In this document: positions 46,981 through 57,684 of the stretch, piece by piece
How the letters are laid out: each line of letters opens with the position of its first letter
Position numbering within the stretch: the first letter of the stretch is position 1
NCBI RefSeq assembly: GCF_000327385.1
Contig: NW_008707225.1
Coordinates: forward strand, 3,213,271-3,277,270
DNA length: 64,000 nt
Direction: 5' to 3'
Source: Lottia gigantea
Taxonomy: Eukaryota; Mollusca; Gastropoda; Lottiidae
Translations under genes and position numbers: made by a program
Notes under the pieces: generated by a model
The model's input: only the letters and a program-made list of their open reading frames with translations
Database searches by the model: none
Told to the model about the DNA's origin: nothing

Positions 46981-47061
46981 AAGTGAAAAAAAACTTGGAA
47001 GTCGGAAGTGAAAAAAAAAACTTGGAAGTCGGAAGTTGGAAGTCCTGACCCGGCTTTCGTA
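46981..47061 (-). repeat. right terminal inverted repeat
   Basis: 81 bp; differs from the left end at two positions only. It begins abruptly inside a truncated monomer. Confidence 0.92.
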
Positions 47062-47067
47062 GAGAAT
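47062..47067 (+). repeat. target-site duplication, right (GAGAAT)
   Basis: Exact copy of 45804-45809. Confidence 0.8.
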
Positions 47068-47219
47068 AGTTGATTCACCAAGTGGTGATATTCCTAAAAC
47101 GAGGACCCAATGACTTCTTTTTTTTATCAGGTTGACGCCTAGTAGATATAAATTCAATGTCAATATTTGATCCGTCCTGCTCTCCGAATGTTTGTCTTAG
47201 GCGATAGCTGATTTGGACT

Positions 47220-47620
47220 AATTTCAGCTTCAACCCGAGTCCATGGAGAGCTGGTAGAGTTTACAATAACAGGTTGCCTTCTGTTGTAAAGGAAGTGTTC
47301 TATACATTGGAGTATATGGCATGACACATCTATAGCTTTCAACTTAATTATCAATCTTTGGTGAGGTACCTTATCGAATGGTTTTGTGAAGTCCAGATAG
47401 ATAGCATCTAGATTACCTTCCTAGAGAGTTATATTGAAGATAATCCTTAATGGATGCTAATTGGGGAACGTGCTTCTTTCAAAATTTTCATATGTAGTTG
47501 ATCAGGGCCTGATAATTTGGTTGGGTTGAGTTTATCAAGATTGTTGGTTATCATATTCTTTATAGGATTTCTCGACACTTTCACGCCGCGTATTACGTGA
47601 TCTGAAAATGTCCACGAAAA
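47220..47620 (-). pseudogene. LINE reverse transcriptase fragment (jockey/CR1-like)
   Basis: Two minus-strand pieces belong to one LINE reverse transcriptase. The upstream piece (about 47620-47460) ends LSGPDQLHMKILKE, the usual start of the RT domain. The downstream piece (about 47425-47225) reads YLDFTKPFDKVPHQRL, containing the motif A aspartate, then HILQCIEHFLYNRRQPVIVN and SSPWTRVEAEI. Between them only about 35 nt remain where intact elements have roughly 60-70 codons, so there is an internal deletion with a frame change. Similarity stops where SGVPQGSVLGP should follow, so motif C is missing. The piece begins about 160 bp right of the 1252-bp element. Non-functional. Clade is inferred from the wording of the motifs. 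Confidence 0.85.
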
Positions 47621-47639
47621 CGCGTATGTGGACACAAGC

Positions 47640-50600
47640 CTTTACCTGAGATTTAAGTAAAAGTTTGTAATAAAACAGTCTTTCAGCAAAATCCAATAAG
47701 CATTCATAGAAACAAGCTAGAAAAATAAAAATACAATAATCGTTGTACAAATTGATTGGAAAAAGTTTCTTCAGACACATTATAAATACGATATAAATGT
47801 CTTGAAATATAGGAATATAAAAACTCATTAATTTTTCAAATGTATTGAAATTTTTAATGAAATGTTTAAAATAACAATTTCAAAGTACAGTGCGTTATAC
47901 AACATACATTACATACTTAGTATGGTCAAATATACCTTGTAGTCTGTTACCTTCATCCAAATATTTTCCGTCAGTACAAATATACCATATAGTTACAAAC
48001 AATCAATCACATTCAAAATTTTGTGCAGGTGTCGCCCACCTCTCCTAGACCATAAAACATAACTTTTGATATTTATTTTTCCATTTTACTTTCCATGTTT
48101 TTATTTCACAAGCAGTTGTATAGACTAAACTTAATCGTAGAAAACTGCTTGTCAGAATTGATAAGGTATAAGAATAATAGAATGACAATATTGAAAATGT
48201 TAAAGGAATCGTCAGTAATACCAGACTAGACCTATCACATAGCACAGAAACTTATTATTTAACATATGAAAACTATTCCGTAACAATCTACACACAAAAT
48301 TGAGCATTGTTAGTTTTATGAAGTATTAATGTTGAAACAACATTCCTTGACTTAAAATTGGTGACTAGTCATTTTGTTATATTTGATAAAATTTTTCAAG
48401 AAACAAGTTTAAACGTCCTTATTTTGAAATGTTAAGATACTCGGAGGATAATGGCAACTTGATAAAAATCCTCGATAGCAGAAAATCTGGAAAGACGTTG
48501 AAGCTCGATAGAAAGATTTTCCTTAGAAATATTTAATATTTTGTTGTTGATAGATTTCATTAATATGTGAGTTATAGAAAATGTTGTATTATCACACAAT
48601 TTACATATAATTATCAATCATAAATGCTAAAGGAGGCATAACATAATTCATAAATATCTTTTTTAAATGTGTTTATGAAAAATATCTTCTGATTTTTTCA
48701 CAATTGATCCCATTACTTTGTGTCAAATTAGATGATTATATTGAGCTATATATAAACTTCGTTCTTGTTTTTCAAGTTTATTTTCAGAACAAATAGCCGT
48801 AAGTTTTGAATTTTATTTAGGTAAATAATGAAGTAAAACAATGAAAATATTACGTGGCTAAAAGCCTAAGCATACGTGAACATTTATTTTCATGTGTCAC
48901 ATTTACAGGATGATGTAGAAGCCATCAAAGTTTTCATTGTGAATCAAGATATATTTCAACACTGATCTTTCTTATGACTTTATTGCGACGTTCCGTAGCA
49001 AAGAAGAGCGTCATTTGCTTGGTTATGTCGAACAAATGGATTTTAATCTCGATCGACGAGGGAAAGCCAGATTACCTTGGATAAGTTATCTTTCATCACT
49101 ATTCCAGTCGACCCAGTTGTAAATTGGTACGGATTATCCTGAAAAGATCAATGCCAAAAGGTTTGGTCAAAAACCAGCTGGTAAAAATAATCCTTAATTG
49201 TCCTGACTTGTTTTTCTGGTACAAAATGTCTGTTTCTCTCTGTTTCATTCTATAAGAATGTAGAATTCGAAACAATTACCGATGAATCAATCAATCGATA
49301 CCATTCTGTAGGTAAATGTAACCAAATGATTTCTAAACGTGTTGACATAAAATGTACAAAACAAATCAAGATCAATAACTTTCTAACATCACAATGGGTC
49401 AACAACTTCCATAAGAACATCTATTGGAAAAACTTTGTTTCGGTCATTTCATAATTTATTGCGTGCTGTGGACTGTTTTAAATTCAAGTCTATGCCTCTT
49501 GAATTACCTAGAGACTAATGAAACAAATTGAAAGTCAGTCGAGAAAAGTTCACATTTTAATGCTCAAATTGAAACAGATTGCTGTTGGGTCATGGTTTCA
49601 TTCTCTCTCGGAACTGATGAAATATTAGTAGAGATTATTCACTATAACTTAATCATTCGATCGTATGGTTCTTGTCTATATGCTCGATAGGCAATTAGGA
49701 ACAACATCTCTTATCGATATCCTAGATAACAATTTTGTTTCAGAAACAGTAATACACACTATTACTTGTATTATCGACAAAGCATTTGTGTGTTTCATTC
49801 GAAACAGACGAAATTTCTAGGACAACAATCGTCATTTTCAGGAGATGATTTTCGGTCTACATATACGAAAATAGCATAAACCTTTTAAAAAGAACTCAAA
49901 CTAGAAGTTTCCCTTTCTATTTCTATCTTTACCGGTGTCTCCCCTGTCTGAATATTGGTTGACTTGGCAGCAACGTCTATGCGTATGTTCTAGCAGATTA
50001 ACATTGCAACTAAATCGATGTGATATAGAACATCTAACCTACAGTTAAATGATAGCAAAAGTTATTATGATTGAATTAGATACTATTGATCGATCGTGAA
50101 GTCATTGACAGAACCTTATTTTGACTTAAATGATATAATAGGCTATATTGCTATATTCATTTATCTTTTTTATTACATTTCATAGTATATTTTACATTTT
50201 TAATGGTTTCGTCATATCTTGTATATCATTTCATCTAATATTAAGTTTTTCTTTTAACTTTTGGCATTAGTAGTTAGTACATTTTATAATGCTGGATTTA
50301 ATGCTGGATATTTAATAGTTACTATATTGTCACGCGTTTTATTATATTGCCGCGCGTGATCTTTTACATTCACGCGTTATATTCTATTGTCACGAGTTGT
50401 GTTATCACACCTGTGTAAATCTACGCTGAGACGTGTTATTGCGTATTGCAACATGAAATATAAATCTTGCTTGAAATGGAAAAAAATACCATGTCATATC
50501 ACTGACTACTGATATAAAACATAATCCTAGATATTTATTGCTATTGACATTTGTGGATTTTCGTTGAGATGATAAAGACCACGAAAAAGTGTTACCTTGA

Positions 50601-51047
50601 TTTACAACTTAATCTCGTTGTCTGGATTGTTATTAACTAGTTTAGTAGAAATCTACAATGTCAAAGTAAACTATCCCATTTTCAGAACAAATTTATCAAG
50701 CTTTAAGGTATCGGAATTTCACATCTTTACACAAAATTCAAATAGTTTAAAAGAAAATTTGAAATAGTACAGTTAAAACAGAATTGCGCCATATGTTTAA
50801 TCATTGAATCACAATGAATCAAGTTTTAAGAATTTCATACTTTTAAATGTTTCAAAGGTATTGATATTTACAACGATAAACAGTCATATAATATTTACTA
50901 CTTTGTCAAGGAAACAATCCAATTGGGATATAAATTACACAAAGGTAAAAAAAAATTATATTTGTTGTTTATACAATCTGGATTACAGTGGTTTTTATAC
51001 AAAGCAAGTAGCATGAGTTTCAAAATACTCGATAAGGTTAATCACCA
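47640..51047. other. non-coding stretch, no gene recognised
   Basis: AT-rich with chance frames only. The one repeat noted is a cluster of CACGCGTT-type motifs at 50325-50400. Confidence 0.55.
50325..50400 (+). repeat. imperfect tandem TATATTG(T/C)CACGCGTT repeats
   Basis: TATATTGTCACGCGTTTTAT, then TATATTGCCGCGCGTG, then ATTCACGCGTTATATT, then CTATTGTCACGAGTTGTG: about four degenerate units of 25-30 nt with unusually dense CpG for the region. Confidence 0.6.
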
Positions 51048-51322
51048 ATGATACCTTCAGTTTACAAGTACATAATAGTTTGTGATACTTTCAGCTTGCA
51101 GTAACCATACTGGTTCATGAAACCTTCAGTGTGCAGTAACATACTGGTTCATGATACCTTCTGTTTACAAGTACATAATGGTTTGTGATACTTTCAGCTT
51201 GCAGTAACCATACTGGATCATGATAACTTCAGTGTGCAGGTGCATACTGCTTCATGACACATTAAGTTTGAAGTTATATACTGATTCACGATGCCTTCAA
51301 ATTGCAGGTTCAGATTACGAGT
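51048..51322 (+). repeat. 34-35-bp minisatellite with three-unit higher-order repeat
   Basis: Eight units start at 51048, 51082, 51117, 51151, 51185, 51220, 51254 and 51288, with consensus ATGATACCTTCAGTTTGCAG and then TACATACTGGTTC. Units 1-3 and 4-6 are nearly the same as triplets (period 103 nt), so the array grew first by single units and then by a three-unit duplication. The last two units are the most diverged. Confidence 0.92.
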
Positions 51323-51494
51323 TTTGGATCCAATGATGAATTTCTTATAACGGAAATCAAAAGTTGAAATTTGAGCAGTTACAATGAGTAGTTTTTCGTA
51401 AATGATACTTCGAAAATGCACTTAAAATAACCAAACATATACCGGAAATGGGGTATCTGAATATGGTCGACTATCTTGCTATATTAAACTTTCT

Positions 51495-51700
51495 ATGGAA
51501 AGCTGAAATTTTAGCAAGTGGTTGTCTTGCAAGATACACCCACCACTTCCCTGAAAAATTTTCAGTATATGCACAAATATATGAATATTTTCACTAAGTC
51601 AAGGGGATAAAAAAGTTATCGAAAAATCGTCAATTTGAAATTGACCATGATCTCATTATTATAAATGATTTCACCAAGTTTGATTTAAAATCAGAATTGT
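51495..51700 (+). repeat. fragment of the core-repeat family (flank plus one monomer)
   Basis: GCAAGTGGTTGTCTTGCAAG then ATACACCCACCACTTCCCTG and TTTTCAGTATAT match the 46.2-kb flank. AAGTCAAGGGGATAA, GATCTCATTATTATAAATGA and TCACCAAGTTTGATT match one monomer. Truncated at about 51700. Confidence 0.8.
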
Positions 51701-51739
51701 GTACGTCAAACGAATGCGAATCTGTGTACAATTCGCAAA

Positions 51740-52514
51740 TAGGGGTGGTCACACGCACATTCCGTACGTCAGCCAGTGTGTCAGAAGCTAGTATAAAAAC
51801 TTGTTTTAGATAACCAGGTGCATTACAACCGTAAGATATTATTGATTTCATATTCAATACTGAAAAGAAGATATAAAAAAAGCAATGCAGAAGCACCAAT
51901 AGTGAATATCACGTCCGCTGAAAATAATTTCCTTCACAAATATGATGCAAGCAGACAGTATATTCTAGAAGGTCATCCTGGAAAGGGGGGGGGGGGTTGT
52001 TTTGCACGCCCTTTATCTCTGAAAAAAATCATCTTGAAATTATTTAGTTCATTTTAGCCGCCAGGGTAACCATGGTTTAAAGAACGAATCCCTTAAAAAC
52101 TGTAAGGCGCTTGAGGAATTTTTTAACTTATAATGTGATTCATTGAAAAATTTCTAAATCTTCTTCAAAGTGTTTTTACAATGTAGCTGTACCTGTAACG
52201 CCTGTTTTGTTTTGTTTATCGATTCCCAGATGTTCTCTAAACATATTCGTCTTTATATGACTTACAAGTCTGATCATATATACTGTTTTGTTGTACCAAG
52301 GAAAGGAATTTCTCGGTATCGTCATCGTGAAGTTTTATATTACCATCCCTTGAGATCTAGCGTACGTCAGATTTATCGCAAGTCAAACAATGAAACAATT
52401 CTATGTTTGACCACACTGATGCAATCCAATAGGTTTCATTGGATTACGTTACGTATTCAACTGATGGATAGAAAATACGGACACTTGATGTATGCATGTG
52501 TGACCACGGCCTAA
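51740..52514. mobile_element. possible non-autonomous TIR element (GTGGTCACAC ends)
   Basis: The left end is AGGGGTGGTCACACGCACAT. On the minus strand the right end is TTAGGCCGTGGTCACACATG. The shared GTGGTCACAC core and about 775-bp spacing suggest a small hAT-like element. The 114-codon + frame at 52170-52514 runs into the right end and has no domain, so it is not called as a gene. A run of twelve G lies inside (near 51985). Confidence 0.45.
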
Positions 52515-55500
52515 GAGACTGTAATACCTTATGAACACGTAAAGTTTTTAAGAGACTAAAAATTAACGATCACTTCTTAGCAGACACATTCTTTACAAGA
52601 AAGTTCATATGTTACATTAACACTCAATGTGGTCTACATCCAGTAATACACAATTTGAAATGATATAGTATCCGGCACAAAGTGCGAATTGGCAATAATT
52701 ATTGTAGTTAAATCACAGACCATTTAATCAAAAGTCTCGGAATTTACATGCCATGTTCCTTCACAAGCCTTAATCACGCACATTCTTGAAAATGGCATCA
52801 ACCCAAAACTGAAATTATTCAAAAGTTTCTCCAAATATCACAAGTCATGTCTTCTATTTTAGATTGTTACATAACTAGTTATTGATTCAATGTTGTCTAT
52901 ATTAGTCACCTACTGAGATGTTACGGTAACATTTCAAATTTTATATCAGAGCAAATATAGTACAGTAGACAAATTAATACGTAACGTTATCATAAAAGAT
53001 CTATTTTTATTTATGAAATTGGCATTAGCCGTCCAATAATTGGAAATATATGAGACATAGGAAAGGCGTAGAATTAACCTAGAGAACTATCATGAACGAT
53101 CTTCTTTTCTGGCGGGTCTGTTTCAATTTACGGAAAATCATATGGATTAGTGACGTCACAAAATGATGAGTTCAAATGCTTCAATGGCGTGTGGATATTT
53201 TAAATTCATTCAAAAAACTCTGGTACGTTTATGTACTGGGCTGAATCCCAGTATCCATTTTAGTTTGTCAAGTTTGTTCCAGGTTGTCAACCGTTGTTTG
53301 AATTTGTTTCGGAACTCATGACGAGGCTTTATATCTTATTAGCCTATATATTGACTTTTAAATGGAGTGAACATCTTGAGAGCTTCTGTGAAATGTCCAC
53401 CAATCGACCTTTTGTACCATTATCCATGCTAATAAAATATGTCACCTCTTCATTTACAAATCTTCGATCAATTTTTAGTTATTAGTTTAGTACAAAACAG
53501 CTGTCGACTTCAGATAATTGCCTGTTAATTGAAATTGTTTCTATTATTTGGTACTCATCGATGTGGAAAATAAAAGTTTTGACATTAAATTAAAATCACT
53601 GTGAATTGCAATAAAAAGTACTTAGAATTACATGCAAGATCAACAATCCATGGAAGAGACTTATTTGTGTTTCCCAAAGATATATAACGTCATTACCTCC
53701 AAGAGCTTTTCACATGTTTTGGTGTACATAGTACACTTCAATGTTCCAGACATATCAATATATAATTCACTATTATCCATCAACACAATCATTTAATAAC
53801 TTATATTAGAATTTAAGATGGAACGTCACAAAGACAAGTATCAGACGCTATTTTATAGTGTTTCGCCAATTCAAGCAAATTTCCTGTTAAAGGAGATCTT
53901 TAATCATTAATATAAGCAAGATTAAAGAAATATTTTATTACGTTTGGATGAAAAAATGAGGAATTCATACATTTTCGATGAGAATTTAAAGCTGAGAGAT
54001 CAGCTTATCCGTGATATGCTAAAATAGAACAAATAGAACTTGAGTAGGACAATTGGTAGGACAAACCACTCTTCCAACTGATAAATGCGTATCTTGTGAT
54101 TCGTAATCCATGTCCAATCTCCGAACATTGTTCCTACACCAGATCTAATTGGTTTTACAATGTGATCACGGTATGTGATAGCGATATGAAATGATGAAAT
54201 GGCTGATGGCGACGGGCATTAAAGTGTGCAATGAAAAGAAGCTTACAAAAAAGTGGATTTTACCATCTCTTCGTCATTTCCAACATACTGTAGAGGGATC
54301 TTTAACGTGTGCAGTCTGTAGTACGAGGAGTTGTTTATTTCCTATTCGAACGAAAAAACTCGTTTAATTTTTTTTTTTAACTCATCCAATTTCTAAAATT
54401 CCGAGGAATTGTCTCTACATATATAGCCTACCATAGACCTTGGAAAGCGAGCGAACGTCTCATTCCTGTTTAGGATATGACTAGGCTTGTCAAAGTTAAT
54501 ATACACAAATAAAAATTGTATTGTTATGAATTTGATTTATCAAGTCGTATCGCATGTGAAGTATTGTATTTGTATGTAACATCTGTTCTTATATAACATC
54601 ATTTTCAGTCATCAGATAGATCATATAACAGGAAATATATTTTACCTTACACAATAACGTTCTATGTATACACGAAAGGTTAGTTTTCAAATAAAATGAA
54701 ATGGGGTTTAACGACTTATTTTTCTAATTAAGGGCTAATGAAAAACTGGTAACGCCAAGTAGTGTATATTGTGACAGGAAAACTTAATTCTATTTCGATT
54801 GCCTAATGTCGAAGGATTTGCCTGTATACACGGGTCTTTGGTTTTTGTTTCTACTACAAAAAGCTTTTACCAAGTCAGTCCCTCCAAGGTAGCCGGTGTT
54901 TTTCCAAATGAGCACATATTCAGATATTCAGGATATGTGAAACGCGTCGAGAATCGAATCTTAATGGTAATTAATGACATAATAACCTTTTCAACATCTT
55001 CACGATGATGAAATGATTTCCCAAATGGATATAGATCTGCATAAGCAGCTGATAAAAACATAAATTCTAACCGTTTAGAGTAATATCATCTGAATTTACT
55101 TGTCAATACAGTTGGTGAACTCAAAATGATTGCAAAAAGTCACATATAACTCAATTTATCATATAACATTAATATTATAATTTTATTTCTATTTTAATTA
55201 ATCTGAGTATGCGCTTAGCTAAGCTTAGGAAAGCATTGAAAACTCCGGAGTAAAAATTTTGAAAGAATCTTATCAAAACGCTAGTGGTATGTGTTATGAA
55301 TATTAGAAAAAGATCATTGGCTTAAACTCAGTTCTGAAGATAGATCCTGTACAAAATTGGATTTTATTACTGACACGGATTCCGATTATATTAATTACAT
55401 GCATTAATACGACGAAAATAGAACGAAGCAGTAACACAGACCAAATTCATCTTGTAATTGTCAGAAGCCATTCTTTTTCAGAAAATGTTTTTCTGTATTA

Positions 55501-56939
55501 AGCTATCATTCAATAGCTAACTTTTAACGATATAAATCTTAAGACAAAACCAGACAATTTTCCCCTTTGGGAATCTTGAGTTGAGTTAATTGTTCTGTTT
55601 GAATGAATTAAACAATTAACTTCTTACTCCACATTTGTCGGTCATTCATACTTTTTAAATAATAATCTACACAGTCATGACGTTGTAGCCTCATTTCAGA
55701 CCAGGAAGTTTACTAGAAGAGTTCATGATCAAAGCCAACCATTATGATTAGTGATTAGTTTTAGCCAAGATATGTAGTAACGAGCTACATTTGAAATTTT
55801 CAATTGATTTCTGAACCAATTCTTTCCATTGACCTCGGCTCACCACGGTATTATTCAAAATCACAGCTACATTAGTTTTTTAAAGTTTCTAATCGTTCAA
55901 TTGGGGAAAACCATATACGCTACAGGCTATGCACGTTTAAGGATTTAAATACAGTTGAAAATTGATAAACTCTCATGCATGAGGCCGCCCGTTTACACTA
56001 CATCAATGAGGTACTGAAAAGTAATACGAAAAGCTTCATTTCATTTTATTTCTCGGTTCATTACATGTTTAAAATGGTGGTATTTTATTTCAATATTTTA
56101 TTATTATGACTGGCATGCACAGACACTTGAACTATTGAAAGTGAAATGATTTTTAACAATATTTGTCCCTTTCATGAGTGAGGATTATCGTCTCCATACG
56201 CCAAGAACTCACTTCACTCACTAAGGTTGTGTATTTCGCTTACTTTCTCACTTTCATCATTTTCTATCTGCAAGACTCTTTATCCGTGCATAAAGTATTA
56301 AATCAGAAATATTGTGGATTGCTGTCTTTCTCAATGAAAATCATTTCAATTAAAAAAATGGCCATTAGGCTGACAATGGGAAATAAACTAATTATTGTAT
56401 AAGAAAAACCTTGATGAGTGATTACCCAATCCCTTTTCATAAAGTTTATAATTTTTTTTATCAAAATTCTATTTAATGATAATCCTGTTTGGTAAAGATG
56501 CTATGCTACGGGGACTAGTGCCCGATGTCGAAAATAGAGGTGTTAAAAAAACACAGTTGCACAATAATGCCATGTCTGTTCTTAATCACATTTTCATTGG
56601 TCTACATAATGTTGGACTGTTGTTTAAACCAGAACCGAAATATTCACAAAGAGTTTCATTCATTCACTATTCAATAGACAATTACTAATTAAAAGTAGGG
56701 TAAAAATTCAACACCAATATCACTAATAATTGATCTAATCAGGCAACACATTCTGAATTATGATTTGATTGTAATTATCCCTATAAAACTCGACAAAAAT
56801 AACAGATTATATGAAAAAGAGAACTATTTTTTTCCTTTAATTTGAAAGTTGTATTATGCTTCCTAGTTTGTTATGAACGAGAAGTCATAATCGCCTAGAT
56901 CAAAAAGGGAGTAACCATAAATAGTATAGTGTAAATAGA
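52515..56939. other. non-coding stretch, no gene recognised
   Basis: Chance frames only. Around 54280-54360, TGTAGAGGGATCTTTAACGTG followed by CAGTCTGTAGTACGAGG and TATTCGAACGA resembles a dispersed repeat seen in many lophotrochozoan sequences. No second copy lies in the window. Confidence 0.5.
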
Positions 56940-57274
56940 GGGGGTTATCAGCCAGACTGAAATCTGATCACCGTCCAGTTTCTAATTAGGTAACTTTCTA
57001 GGCTAATAGAGGCAGGAAATTCAAAACCTAAACATGTTCTTGTCCAGACCTCCACTTAAATAGAAATTATTGGTACATTCGGCATCAGACTGAGTTGGAA
57101 TCGTCTGATACATCAATACTTTGAACTATTAGGAGTTGAGGGCCAACACCGGGACTCTCGATACCATTGGCACATGCAGGAGAATTCGTCTTACCTAAAG
57201 AGGATTCTAACCCACGACACCTAATCGCCTAGCAGACGACAATCCAACTCGCTACCGACTGAGCTACCCCACTG
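56940..57274 (-). mobile_element. tRNA-derived SINE
   Basis: Read on the minus strand, the 5' end is GTGGGGTAGCTCAGTCGGTA. TAGCTCAGTCGG (57266-57255) is a perfect RNA polymerase III A box, and GGTTAGAATCC (57212-57202) is a B box one base off GGTTCGANTCC, at tRNA-like spacing. A long non-tRNA body continues to lower coordinates, so this is a SINE and not a tRNA gene. The 3' limit near 56940 is a guess, since no tail repeat is obvious. Confidence 0.75.
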
Positions 57275-57329
57275 CCACAACCCAGCGTTAGAGGGAAGGA
57301 TTGACGTTTACACAGTTCGAAAGTTGCTA

Positions 57330-57390
57330 AACTCGTAAAGGTCGAGTATTAACTTTGAAATTGCTGAAATAAGGTTACTTGACATACACA
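57330..57390 (+). repeat. flank fragment of the core-repeat family
   Basis: GTCGAGTATTAACTTTGAAA then TTGCTGAAATAAGGTTACTT matches 46159-46205 inside the 1252-bp element. No monomer follows here. Confidence 0.7.
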
Positions 57391-57399
57391 CTTCAAATA

Positions 57400-57684
57400 T
57401 CATGTAGGAAATTTTATGGTCGTTATCCTACAATAAATCCGTTTCTTGCATTTTGGCTGATTTATGTGGTCAGGTTGTATTTCATGATTTTTTTCCATTG
57501 TGGCAATCGATTTTGCCATGCTGGAGATGAGATTTTGATTAACGGAATTGTTTTGAATTGACATCGGGTCGACTCTCGGAAGCACTGGCACAGACATCAG
57601 AATCGGAATAAGGTGATTTTTAAGGTCATTCTTAAGAATTAAGAATCTTAAGAGAATCAAAGGGCTATCACCTTGGAGCTGCAC
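57400..57684 (-). repeat. unclassified coding-like repeat remnant
   Basis: A 94-codon minus-strand frame whose last third corresponds to the fragment at 29970-30070 (shared TTIKF end and Asp/Asn/Pro spacing before it). Near 57560-57606, the order CGGGTCGACTCTCG then CACTGGCACA resembles 57151-57195 in the SINE neighbourhood. It looks like a relic of a dispersed element. Class not assigned and no function implied. Confidence 0.45.

Larger units (their letters stand above)
45810..47061. mobile_element. 1252-bp DNA element with 81-bp TTCC/GGAA-rich inverted ends and captured core-repeat monomers
   Basis: The left end 45810-45890 and right end 46981-47061 are inverted copies matching at 79 of 81 positions without gaps. 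Both start TACGAAAGCCGGGTCAGGAC. Inside the ends, blocks of ACTTCCGACTTCCAAG alternate with T8-T10 runs, a roughly 25-nt minisatellite; the left side carries extra blocks to about 45945. The 6-bp duplication GAGAAT lies on both sides. The interior (46418-46980) consists of ~162-bp monomers. One copy of that family's own terminus, ATACGACCACATTATATGTG, is embedded at about 46573-46592. No transposase frame exists, so the element is non-autonomous. Near-identical ends and an intact target duplication argue for a young insertion. Dada elements are known for 6-7-bp duplications, but superfamily is not assigned. Confidence 0.9.

Noticed and set aside
52170-52514. 114-codon plus-strand frame
   Set aside because: It ends inside the putative right inverted end of a small element, has no domain and no conserved start.
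57200-57274. Possible tRNA gene
   Set aside because: The B box is imperfect, the acceptor arm does not close and a long non-tRNA body follows; better explained as a SINE.
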